The translations under genes were made by a program, and so were the position numbers. Positions 1-7,559 of a stretch of DNA of 64,000 bases are shown piece after piece. Source of the stretch: Bordetella genomosp. 12 (GTDB taxonomy: Bacteria > Pseudomonadota > Gammaproteobacteria > Burkholderiales > Burkholderiaceae_B); the NCBI RefSeq assembly GCF_002261355.1, contig NZ_NEVU01000003.1, positions 806,001 to 870,000 of the forward strand. Reading direction: 5' to 3'. Within the stretch, counting starts at the first letter, position 1, and every line of letters begins with the position of its first letter. The notes under the pieces are model-generated. The model was not told the DNA's origin and searched no databases. It worked only from the letters and a program-made list of their open reading frames with translations.

Positions 1-647
1 CCGATGCCAATAAAGGGAATGCCGGCGGCCTTCACCTGGTCGAACAGATAGTCCAGATTGGCCACGAGGCCGTCGAGCGGACGCCCGCCCAGGCCGTGAT
101 ACAGCCCCTTGGCGTTGCGGCCCGGACGTTCGATGGCGATGGCCGCGCAGGGCCGGGTCACGGCGATCAGCGCGTCGCAGATGGCATGAGCGCCCCTGTC
201 ATCCTTGGGAACGGTCTTGATGTAGACCGGGCGCAGAAAATCAAAAGGCTTGATCACGCCATCGGCGGGAAACGGCATGGGTGCCAACCCGGCGCCCCGG
301 CAGGTGGCAACCATCATGTCTTCCCAGTCTTCGTCGATGACGATGACGGTCTCACGCCGCAGCCCCAGGAAGAACGCACGCGCCATCAACGCCGCGCCGA
401 TGGGCCCGTCGGTTTCGGGCGCGCCGCCGCCTTCGGGAAAGCCGGTCGCAATCAGAATCGGGCCGGTGCTGTCCTGCGCGGCCTTGGCCAGCCTTTCGGC
501 CGCGCCCATGCAGGCGTAGCCCGGCTGGCGGGACTGCAAGGCCGCATACAGGTTGCCGATCAGGCCTACGCCGGTGTAGTCGATGCGCATGAAGTCATCG
601 ATGGTTCGGGCCACGCGGTGGTAGGTATTGGAATCAGAATTCAGCAT
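1..647 (-). CDS. DUF4392 / D-glutamate cyclase-like protein, cut by window edge
   Basis: An open minus-strand frame runs from an ATG at 647 to the window edge without a stop, so the C-terminus is missing (about 215 residues visible). The segment GGGAPETDGPIGAALMAR and the following VIVIDEDWEDMM resemble DUF4392 proteins, related to the C-terminal domain of mammalian D-glutamate cyclase, which turns D-glutamate into 5-oxo-D-proline. The family link is from memory of motifs; substrate is inference. The start lies 7 bases after the stop of the PLP-dependent dehydratase gene on the same strand, so the two are probably co-transcribed. No convincing Shine-Dalgarno sequence is seen before the ATG, which suggests translational coupling. 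Confidence 0.72.
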   Translation of the reverse strand, partial: MLNSDSNTYHRVARTIDDFMRIDYTGVGLIGNLYAALQSRQPGYACMGAAERLAKAAQDSTGPILIATGFPEGGGAPETDGPIGAALMARAFFLGLRRETVIVIDEDWEDMMVATCRGAGLAPMPFPADGVIKPFDFLRPVYIKTVPKDDRGAHAICDALIAVTRPCAAIAIERPGRNAKGLYHGLGGRPLDGLVANLDYLFDQVKAAGIPFIGI

Positions 648-654
648 GATGGGT

Positions 655-1689
655 TCAAACGTTGAGCGCTTCGATGAATACGGAGGTGTCTACATTGCCG
701 CCGCTGAGCACGATGGCGACTGTCTTGCCCGCAATGTCGAGCTTGCCGGCCAACAGGGCCGCCAGCGGCACGGCGCCGCCCGGTTCGACCACCAGACGCA
801 GATGCTGGTAGGCGGCCTTCATGGCGCGCCGCACATCGTCGTCGGTCACCACCAGGCTGCCCGAGAGATAGTGCAGATTGATCGGGAAGGTGAGCTTGCC
901 GGGCTTGACCACCTGCAAGGCGTCGCAAATGGACACGGCGCCGGGTGCGTTGCTCTCGGGCTGCCCCGAAGCCAGCGAACGGGCCAACTCATCGAACCCG
1001 GCCGGCTCGCCGGCATAGACTGCGGTGTCGGCGGACAAGGCCTTGACCGCGGTCGCCACGCCGGCGACCAGACCGCCGCCGCTGGAAGCGGCGATCACCG
1101 CGTCCAGCTTGGCGCCCAGCGCCTGGGCTTGTTCGACGATCTCGAGCCCGACCGTGCCCTGGCCCGCCATGATGTCCGGATCATCGTAGGGCGGCACGAT
1201 CACAGCGCCGGTGCGGCCGGCGATTTCCGCGCCGATGGCTTCGCGGTCGTCTTTCTGGCGGTCATACAGAACCACGGTCGCGCCATTGGCGCGCGAGCCG
1301 TCGATCTTGGCCTTGGGGGCATCCGAGGGCATGATGATGGACGCGGGAATGCCCAGTTTGCGCGCCACGGCAGACGTGGCCAGAGCATGGTTGCCCGAGG
1401 AGAACGCCACCACACCGGCTTGCCGCTGCGCTGCGCTGAGCTGCAGCAAACGATTGACTGCGCCGCGAAACTTGAAAGCGCCGGCGTTCTGCAACGATTC
1501 GGCCTTGACCAGCACCCGCGCGCCCAGCAACGCATTAAGCGTGGCGCTTTCGAGAAGCGGGGTGCGGACGATGTGCGAACGGATGCGTTCGTAGGCTTGC
1601 TGCACGTCGCTGAACGACACTGCAAAGGCGGCTTGAGAAGAGGGAGTAGGCAAGACGGCTCCTGACTGAATGCGAGATTGCGCTGGCAT
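655..1689 (-). CDS. PLP-dependent serine/threonine dehydratase family enzyme
   Basis: A 344-residue fold-type II PLP enzyme. The lysine motif GAFKFRGA (about residue 70), the substrate loop SSGNHALA and the phosphate-binding SSGGGLVAG are typical of threonine dehydratase, serine racemase and EutB-like hydroxyectoine dehydratases. There is no C-terminal ACT domain, so it is not an allosteric biosynthetic IlvA. The family deaminates or racemises hydroxy-amino acids; the exact substrate cannot be read. The neighbouring D-glutamate-cyclase-like gene suggests amino acid or D-amino acid catabolism. Start ATG at 1689 has GAAGGG about ten bases upstream. A perfect palindrome at 1740-1754 lies in the promoter region, suitable for the LysR protein encoded next door. 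Confidence 0.88.
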   Translation of the reverse strand: MPAQSRIQSGAVLPTPSSQAAFAVSFSDVQQAYERIRSHIVRTPLLESATLNALLGARVLVKAESLQNAGAFKFRGAVNRLLQLSAAQRQAGVVAFSSGNHALATSAVARKLGIPASIIMPSDAPKAKIDGSRANGATVVLYDRQKDDREAIGAEIAGRTGAVIVPPYDDPDIMAGQGTVGLEIVEQAQALGAKLDAVIAASSGGGLVAGVATAVKALSADTAVYAGEPAGFDELARSLASGQPESNAPGAVSICDALQVVKPGKLTFPINLHYLSGSLVVTDDDVRRAMKAAYQHLRLVVEPGGAVPLAALLAGKLDIAGKTVAIVLSGGNVDTSVFIEALNV

Positions 1690-1739
1690 TACAGCGGAGC
1701 CCTTCTATAACAACAAATCCTGATTTTTGATCGAGAACA

Positions 1740-1754
1740 ATAAGATTATCTTAT
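1740..1754. promoter_or_regulatory. 15-bp palindrome, candidate LysR operator
   Basis: ATAAGAT-T-ATCTTAT is a perfect inverted repeat about 50 bp upstream of the dehydratase start, inside an AT-rich stretch. It contains the T-N11-A core of LysR-type boxes. The LysR gene immediately upstream is the obvious candidate binder; this is inference. Confidence 0.45.
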
Positions 1755-1832
1755 CGATACCGGGTTCTCCTGGGAGAGCCAGATGGACGCGCTGGCGCGA
1801 AGCCTCTGGCAATCAGGGAAAGCACTAGGCCG

Positions 1833-2750
1833 CTATTTTGCGGCGCGCCGGCGCCGGCGATGTCCGGCGGTGGACGCTTTGGCGATCTCGCAAGCCAGCG
1901 CCGCCAGCGCGGCCTTGGTGGGTTCATCGCTGCCCCGCGCATAGGCCACCGCAAAGGTCAGGTCGCGCAGTTCCAGCTGCGTGTTGCGCACCTTCAAGCG
2001 CCCTTGCTCGACCTCTTTCAGGACGGCCAGGCGCGGCACCACGCAGACCCCGTAGCCGTCTTCGGCCATGCGCACGATGGTCGACAGCGACCAGTTGGTG
2101 AAAATACGCGGCGCTCCATGCTCAGGCGTGGTGAGTTCCTGGCGCAGAAAAGTATAGGGATAGGTGCGGCGCGGAAAAGTGATCAGCGGATGCGCCGCGA
2201 TATCGCTGTTGGACAGCGGCTCCTTGCCAAGCTTCATGCCAGGCGCCGACAGAAAATTCAACTCATAGCTGCACAAGGTCGTTTCGACCAGATCGTCGTC
2301 CTGGCTTGGCCCCAGCATGAAAGCCATGTCGAGCTCTCCGCTTTTGAGCTCCTCACGCAAGGTGGGGGTGATGTCCACCACGAAATCGATGGTCACGCTG
2401 GGATAACGCCTGCGGCATTGCTCGAGAAACTCCACCAGCCAGGTGTGCACGATGGTTTCCGCCACGCCCAGGCGGATGACCCCGCTGATCGCCTGCTCTT
2501 CAGCCACCTTCTGCATCATCTCGGCGTGCAGGGCCATGAAGCGTTCGGCATAGTCATAGAGCACGCGGCCCTTGGCCGTGAGCTTGATCGAGCGCGAGCT
2601 GCGATCCAATACCTTGATGCCCAGCTGAGACTCGAGCGTCGCGACGCGTTGCGACACGGCCGGCTGGGTCGTGTGCAACTTGGCGGCGGCCTTGTTGAAA
2701 CTATTGAGCGTGACGACCCAATAAAACACTTCCAGACTTTTGAAGCTCAT
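1833..2750 (-). CDS. LysR family transcriptional regulator
   Basis: 305 residues from the start MSFKSLEVFYWV. The N-terminal winged helix-turn-helix is clear (NSFNKAAAKLHTTQPAVSQRVATLE), followed by a co-inducer-binding domain starting around SGVIRLGVAETI. An in-frame ATG at 2774 would add eight residues (MPPRQDDD); I prefer 2750 because LysR proteins normally begin just before this helix. The gene lies upstream of and on the same strand as the dehydratase and DUF4392 genes, with a 143-bp gap carrying a palindrome, so it probably controls them. It could act as activator or repressor; the effector is unknown. Confidence 0.9.
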   Translation of the reverse strand: MSFKSLEVFYWVVTLNSFNKAAAKLHTTQPAVSQRVATLESQLGIKVLDRSSRSIKLTAKGRVLYDYAERFMALHAEMMQKVAEEQAISGVIRLGVAETIVHTWLVEFLEQCRRRYPSVTIDFVVDITPTLREELKSGELDMAFMLGPSQDDDLVETTLCSYELNFLSAPGMKLGKEPLSNSDIAAHPLITFPRRTYPYTFLRQELTTPEHGAPRIFTNWSLSTIVRMAEDGYGVCVVPRLAVLKEVEQGRLKVRNTQLELRDLTFAVAYARGSDEPTKAALAALACEIAKASTAGHRRRRRAAK

Positions 2751-2804
2751 GTCGTCATCTTGCCGGGGAGGCATCGGGATGATCCGGCCCGAAGAAACCG
2801 GAAT

Positions 2805-2881
2805 TGGCCCGCCCTACACGATTCGAACGTGTGACCGCTCGCTTAGAAGGCGAGTGCTCTATCCAACTGAGCTAAGGGCGG
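2805..2881 (-). tRNA. tRNA-Arg (anticodon TCT)
   Basis: The minus strand folds as a complete cloverleaf. The acceptor arms CCGCCCT and AGGGCGG (2875-2881 and 2809-2815) pair over 7 bp. The D arm is GCTCAGTTGGATAGAGC, the anticodon loop CTTCTAA gives TCT, the T arm has TTCGAAT in its loop, and an encoded CCA ends at 2805. It sits between the LysR gene and pldA. No integrated element adjoins it. Confidence 0.95.
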
Positions 2882-3063
2882 CGCGGGCCGGATTGTAACC
2901 TGTTGCGGCCAGGCTGCGGCGCCCGCCCGCCAGCCCGATGTCTGCCGTGCCGCGCATTGCCTCGGCTCGCTTTACAAGCGGTTGCGCTTGGCGTGCGGGC
3001 CAGGCTGAACATTCACTAGGACAAAATGCTAAATTGCCCCGTCCTTATCATCCTGTTAATACC

Positions 3064-4350
3064 ATGTCCTATGTGACTGCCTCGGGCGCCACGCGCGCTC
3101 TCGGGCTGGCCGTTCTGTTGGCCGCCTCCCTGCCCGCTACGGCCGGCGTCACCTACCGGCTCGACCGCCCGTCCGCGGCGCCCGGCGAAACCGTGCGCAT
3201 AGAAGCCGTCTATTTCAATGATGGCAACACCCGGGCCCAATGGCAGCCGCCCGCCCGCCTGGTGCTGCAATGGCGCAATCCGCAGGGCCAGGTCGTGCGC
3301 ACCTTCGCCCGCCTGGAAGGCAACCCCTCGGCGCTGAGTGTGCCGGTCAATAATTTCGCGCGCCTGGCCTGGGCGGCGGTCGTGCCCGTTTCGGCCCATG
3401 GCCTGCAAGCCATCAGCATCGAAGGCGAGCCGGCCCTGATGGCGCTGGACGCCACGGGCCGCGAAAGCGGCACCCTGGTGAGCCAGGCGGCCAATGTGCC
3501 GGTCACCGACGCCCATAGCGGCCAGGCCGTTCCGGACGCCGTCGTCGTGGCCGCGGGCGCCTCGCCCGAAGCCGGTCCGGCGCCCGAAACCGTGGCCCGC
3601 GAACAAGCCACGACGCAGAACTCCGGCTTTGACAGCTTCCGCAGCGCGCTGTCGGCTTACGAGCCCATGTACTTCGACATCGGTTGGCGCGGCCGCACCA
3701 CGGCGCGATTCCAGCTCAGCGCCAAGTACCGGCTCTTCAGCCCCGCCGATGGACGCGATGCGCGCTGGTTCGAGAATTTCTATCTGGGCTACACCCAGAC
3801 CTCGTTGTGGGATCTGCAAGGCGATTCGATGCCCTTCATCGATACCACCTTCAATCCCAGCGTGTTCTGGAAGAACGATCGCCTCTGGTCTTCCGCCAAT
3901 GCGAAATGGCGCACGGGCGTCAACACCGGCGTGGAACACCGCTCCAACGGCAAAGATGGCGACGATTCGCGCTCGGTCAACGACGCTTATGTGGAGCCGG
4001 CGCTCTACTACCGCTTTGACGGCGGCAGCACGCTGTCGTTCGCGCCGCGCGTGCGCGCCTACTTCGGCGTCGCCAGCGAAAACAGCGACTACTCGGCCTA
4101 TGCCGGACACGTGGATTGGAAACTGCGCTGGCAACAGGACGGTGGTGCGGTCGTGTCGGCCATGTACCGCCAGGGCGATAACCAGCGCCGCACCACCCAG
4201 TTGGATTTCAGCTGGCCGCTCAAGCGCACCTTCCTCGACATGAACGGGTATCTGCATCTGCAGTACTTCAATGGTTACGGCGAGACCTTGCTGGGCTATA
4301 ACCAACGCAACGAATCGCAGTTCCGCATCGGGCTGTCTCTCGTTCCGTAA
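3064..4350 (+). CDS. pldA: Outer membrane phospholipase A
   Basis: 428 residues from ATG 3064, whose N-terminus (SGATRALGLAVLLAASLPATAG) is a good signal peptide; the frame is open further upstream but that part reads as non-coding. The catalytic signature EHRSNGKDGDDSRSVN in the C-terminal half carries the His, Ser and Asn of OMPLA (His142/Ser144/Asn156 in E. coli). The C-terminal part is a 12-stranded barrel that hydrolyses phospholipids in the outer leaflet when the envelope is damaged. Compared with the E. coli enzyme there is an extra N-terminal domain of about 150 residues (TYRLDRPSAAPGETVRIEAVYF), as in other betaproteobacterial members. Monocistronic, with the tRNA divergent upstream. 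Confidence 0.9.
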   Translation: MSYVTASGATRALGLAVLLAASLPATAGVTYRLDRPSAAPGETVRIEAVYFNDGNTRAQWQPPARLVLQWRNPQGQVVRTFARLEGNPSALSVPVNNFARLAWAAVVPVSAHGLQAISIEGEPALMALDATGRESGTLVSQAANVPVTDAHSGQAVPDAVVVAAGASPEAGPAPETVAREQATTQNSGFDSFRSALSAYEPMYFDIGWRGRTTARFQLSAKYRLFSPADGRDARWFENFYLGYTQTSLWDLQGDSMPFIDTTFNPSVFWKNDRLWSSANAKWRTGVNTGVEHRSNGKDGDDSRSVNDAYVEPALYYRFDGGSTLSFAPRVRAYFGVASENSDYSAYAGHVDWKLRWQQDGGAVVSAMYRQGDNQRRTTQLDFSWPLKRTFLDMNGYLHLQYFNGYGETLLGYNQRNESQFRIGLSLVP

Positions 4351-4438
4351 GATCCGTCCCCCAAGGACAGATCTTGTCACGCCGCAGGCGTCCCGGGACG
4401 TGTAGCATGTGGAGCTGCCCGACGTCCCGGAGAACGCC

Positions 4439-5032
4439 ATGCACCGCCGTCTGCTCCTCAGCCTGGCCCTGAGCCTTTACGTCTTGGGCTGCCAGGCCCA
4501 ATCCGCCGAACCCGCCCCGGCCAGCCCGCCTCAGGCGGTCAGCCTGCTAGAGGGCAAACTGAAGTTCGACCTGCCCGACGGCTTCGACGCCAGCGCATTG
4601 CCTGCGGGCAGCGCCGAAGACGGCACGGCCGGCGCGAGCGGCCAACTCTTTGTCAACAACGCGGCGCGGCAGGTCGTGGTGGTCAGCGAAGCGCCGACCC
4701 CGGGCGGGGTCGCGGCCGATGACGACGACAAAGTCTTTCTCAATGGCGCGGCGCAAGGTTTTGTCAGCCAGCAAAAACAGGCCTCGGCGGACTATCAACC
4801 CATCGACGAAGACACCTTGCACACCGGCGCGCTGGGCCTGCGGCGCATCAACGCCAAAGGCAGTTTCGCCGGTACCCCCACGCTGAACACCAGCCTGTTG
4901 GCCGGCTCCGGCTCCCGGCTGGTGGTGGTCCAGATCGTGTCACGCGAAGATGACCCGCAAGGCCACGCCCATCTTGTGCAGCGCGTGCTCGATTCCATGC
5001 CGGCCCGGGTTGCGGCGCTGGCGCCGCGCTGA
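4439..5032 (+). CDS. DcrB-like lipoprotein
   Basis: 197 residues from ATG 4439, preceded by CCCGGAGAACGCC (GGAG). The N-terminus MHRRLLLSLALSLYVLGCQA ends in a lipobox-like LGC, so it should be a lipoprotein. The early segment LLEGKLKFDLPDGF matches the LLDGKLSFSLP region that I recall from E. coli DcrB, a small periplasmic lipoprotein linked to phage C1/C6 entry and envelope biogenesis. The second half has the same alternating beta pattern. Family assignment is by this short motif, length and lipobox; function is not clear. Confidence 0.65.
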   Translation: MHRRLLLSLALSLYVLGCQAQSAEPAPASPPQAVSLLEGKLKFDLPDGFDASALPAGSAEDGTAGASGQLFVNNAARQVVVVSEAPTPGGVAADDDDKVFLNGAAQGFVSQQKQASADYQPIDEDTLHTGALGLRRINAKGSFAGTPTLNTSLLAGSGSRLVVVQIVSREDDPQGHAHLVQRVLDSMPARVAALAPR

Positions 5033-5053
5033 ACCTGCGCGCGCCGTCCAGAC

Positions 5054-5086
5054 AAAAAAGCGCCCTGGAGGGCAAGCCTCCAGGGC
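5054..5086 (-). terminator. Intrinsic terminator of the DUF4142 gene
   Basis: GCCCTGGAGG (5062-5071) and CCTCCAGGGC (5077-5086) form a perfect 10-bp stem with a 5-nt loop. On the minus strand the stem is followed by GCTTTTTTG. It lies about 125 bp after the stop at 5213 and separates it from the convergent dcrB-like gene. Confidence 0.8.
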
Positions 5087-5212
5087 CAACTCGAGGTTCC
5101 TATTGCGAATTGTCGCGACTGGTTCGGGGAAGCCGCGACAAACCCATGGTAGACAGGAGTGCCGGCCCCGGTCTTGATAAAGGTCAAACCGGGCCGACAG
5201 GCGGGCGGACAG

Positions 5213-5734
5213 CTAGCGCGGCTTGGGCCCTTGCAACTGGCGCGCCATGTCCAGATGATGTTGCAGCACCGGCAGCGCCCGCGCCAGAAAGGCCTTGACG
5301 TCCTCGTCCTTGCCTTGCGCTTCGGTCTGCTGAAAGAGCTTGATCGCATCCTCATGCGCGGCGACCGCCACCTGATCGACATAGGCTTTGTCGAAATCCG
5401 GACCGCTTTCGGCGCCGATCACGGCCAGCTTGCCCTTCTGGGCAAACGACAGATCTTCCGGCGGCTGCACACCCTTTTTCCGCGCCAGCGCAATCAGTTC
5501 GTCGGTCAGGCGCGCATGGTCGGCGATCATGAGTTCGCCAAATTGCTTGACGCCGGCAGTACTCGAGTGGGAGGCCGCCAGTTTTCCGCCCGCGATCTCG
5601 GCATAGCCGCCCTGTATGGCGCGCTCCAGAAACTGCTTGTCGGCCTCGCCGAGAGCGCCTTGCGCGAACACGGTGCCGGACAGCGCAAGAACCGCCAACA
5701 CCAGCCCGTTGCGGGCCAAGGACTTCATGTTCAT
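5213..5734 (-). CDS. DUF4142 domain protein, exported
   Basis: 173 residues from ATG 5734, with AGGGAGT seven bases upstream. MNMKSLARNGLVLAVLALSGTVFAQ is a signal peptide cut after AQ. The mature part (EADKQFLERAIQGGYAEIAGGKLAA, then VKQFGELMIADHARLTDELIALA) is the ferritin-like four-helix DUF4142 fold. Such proteins are often induced by envelope or osmotic stress; the biochemical role is unknown. The HHLDMARQL near the C-terminus is part of the conserved core. Confidence 0.85.
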   Translation of the reverse strand: MNMKSLARNGLVLAVLALSGTVFAQGALGEADKQFLERAIQGGYAEIAGGKLAASHSSTAGVKQFGELMIADHARLTDELIALARKKGVQPPEDLSFAQKGKLAVIGAESGPDFDKAYVDQVAVAAHEDAIKLFQQTEAQGKDEDVKAFLARALPVLQHHLDMARQLQGPKPR

Positions 5735-5849
5735 CGTGACTCCCTGAGCAGGGGCGCCTGGACCGGCGCCAGTGGGTAAGCATAACCGCGTATGCGCTGC
5801 TCTTCTTATACCCCGCCCGCGGACTGGCTGTCGCTCACGGCGGACCGCT

Positions 5850-7232
5850 TCAGAACAGCACATGAAAGACGAGGTCGAACAAGGGATAGCCCAGGACTTC
5901 AAGACGAACCAGGGCATCGAGCCAGCCAATATCGATCCCTCCTGAGGCAGCCCAAGCCGCATAAGCTGGGTCAGCGACCAACCCGGCGGGCCAATTGCGC
6001 GCCGCCAGGCTCAGCGCCCAGACACCGGCGACGAGCGCGACCAGTTCCACACCCGCGCGGCGCAAGCGCCAGCCGCTGACGTAATGAATGGTCAACAGCC
6101 CTGCGCGGCACAAATGGGTGAGCATGCCCAGCAGCGACAGCGCCAAGCCCAGCATGGGCGCGACCATCAGCTCATAGGCGCGCCGGCCATAGGCCTCCCG
6201 CTCGGCGCCATTGGCGTAGCGCTGCGGCGCGGCCAGAACCGCCGATGCCGGCTGCGCGCGGGCATCGCGTAGCGGGCGGTAGTAGTACAGGGCGAAGGTC
6301 TCGCGCCCTATCGGCGTGAGCGACAAGGGCGGGCTGGTTTGCGGATAGGCCAGCAAGGTCCGCCAGCTCGCCTGCGTCAGCGGATGCGCCGCGAACTCGC
6401 CCAGGCTCAGGCCTGGCGGCAGGCTATCCACGCCGGCTTGCTGCCGCAAGCTGGCCTCGGTCTGCGCGACGAAGGCTGCGTGCTGCGCATCCTTTGAGGC
6501 GCCGGCGCGATGCCGCGGCTCGCTCCACGCGGCCATGGCCTCGTGCCTGAACACCGCCGCATCGCGGTAAGCCTGAAAGCGACTGCGCACGGTGAACTGG
6601 CTGCTCACGAAACGCTGATACGCCTGCTCCAGATCCGCGTCCGCCGGCACCGGTTCCGGCTCCGGCGCCATCAAAAAGCCCACCATGGCCGCCACCGCCT
6701 GGCCCGACACCGACACCGGCATACCGGCCGGCCACAGGGCGGCAAAGGGCGCGGCCTCGGGTGCGGCTGCGGCCGCGTCCCGGCGCCACTGCAGGGTGGC
6801 TACCGCCGTGGCGCGCGCCTGCACACTCGACGCATCGATCAAGCGATCCAGGACGACGCGTTCCAGGCTCCCTGCGGCCCAGGACAACGCCGCCACCAGC
6901 AGGCCGCCATACAGCAGAGCCCGGCCGCGGCTCGTGCTGCTGCGCAGCATGGGCCATACCAGCAACACGATCGCGCATGCGCTCAGAACCCGCCCGCAGG
7001 CGCGCGCGCCCGCCAGGGCGTGGCCGTGGACATCGACGGCGCAAATTTCGATGAGCCTGGCGCTGAGCGCGCATTCGGCCAGCAGATAAATCAAGCAGAA
7101 AACCAAGGGCAGCGCCGCGCGATGAGCAGCCGAATCCTGGAGGAAAAGGCTGTCGCGCCAGAGTCGGAGCCAGCGGGCTTTTTTGCGTTGTTCATAGCGG
7201 CGCTGCAGCATCGCGCCCGACAGTCTGTTCAT
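5850..7232 (-). CDS. Uncharacterised multi-pass membrane protein
   Basis: 460 residues from ATG 7232; a TTG at 7247 is a possible longer start. Hydrophobic segments are seen near residues 40-58 (ALPLVFCLIYLLAECAL), 85-100 (VLSACAIVLLVWPML), 112-125, and again near 325-345 and 375-395. A long charged and alanine-rich soluble loop lies between, and the C-terminus is LFDLVFHVLF. I recognise no family. It lies divergent to the PAS-GGDEF-EAL gene with about 325 bp between starts, and upstream of the DUF4142 gene with a 115-bp gap. Confidence 0.6.
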   Translation of the reverse strand: MNRLSGAMLQRRYEQRKKARWLRLWRDSLFLQDSAAHRAALPLVFCLIYLLAECALSARLIEICAVDVHGHALAGARACGRVLSACAIVLLVWPMLRSSTSRGRALLYGGLLVAALSWAAGSLERVVLDRLIDASSVQARATAVATLQWRRDAAAAAPEAAPFAALWPAGMPVSVSGQAVAAMVGFLMAPEPEPVPADADLEQAYQRFVSSQFTVRSRFQAYRDAAVFRHEAMAAWSEPRHRAGASKDAQHAAFVAQTEASLRQQAGVDSLPPGLSLGEFAAHPLTQASWRTLLAYPQTSPPLSLTPIGRETFALYYYRPLRDARAQPASAVLAAPQRYANGAEREAYGRRAYELMVAPMLGLALSLLGMLTHLCRAGLLTIHYVSGWRLRRAGVELVALVAGVWALSLAARNWPAGLVADPAYAAWAASGGIDIGWLDALVRLEVLGYPLFDLVFHVLF

Positions 7233-7247
7233 CTGACTTTGGTCCAA

Positions 7248-7559
7248 CCCCTATCGCCGCAGGAGCTTACTTTAGCTTGGACGCACCGCCAAGCTGCTTG
7301 CCCTTGCACGCCAAAATCGAATGCCAGAACGACGAGGCATTGCACTGAAAAGAATTAGTTTGAAATTCCCTCAATAACGTCTAAAGTCAAACAAGGCAGC
7401 GCTGTCGGCCATTCCAAAAAGCAAACAAGCTTGGCCATGACAGCGCCGGCGTCCGGGCTCTCCCGGGCGCGCGCCCTGAAACTCCCGCAGCAACTGTTCG
7501 GGCCCGAGCCCCTGACCAGCGGCGTGCTTTACGCCGCAAGCCATTGCGAGAAGGTGGGC
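7248..7559. promoter_or_regulatory. Divergent intergenic region
   Basis: 312 bp between the membrane-protein gene (minus) and the PAS-GGDEF-EAL gene (plus). AT content is clearly raised around 7340-7390 (AAAAGAATTAGTTTGAAATT), fitting divergent promoters. The part after 7437 could be translated if the longer start of the downstream gene is used. No operator repeat was found. Confidence 0.35.

Noticed and set aside
96-665. 189-codon plus-strand frame at the left edge
   Set aside because: The minus strand encodes a DUF4392 protein continuous with its neighbour; the plus frame is a shadow.
628-1665. 345-codon plus-strand frame opposite the dehydratase
   Set aside because: The minus strand carries the PLP-enzyme motifs; this frame is a shadow.
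3016-4440. 474-codon minus-strand frame opposite pldA
   Set aside because: The plus strand encodes a full phospholipase A with catalytic motif; the antisense frame is compositional.
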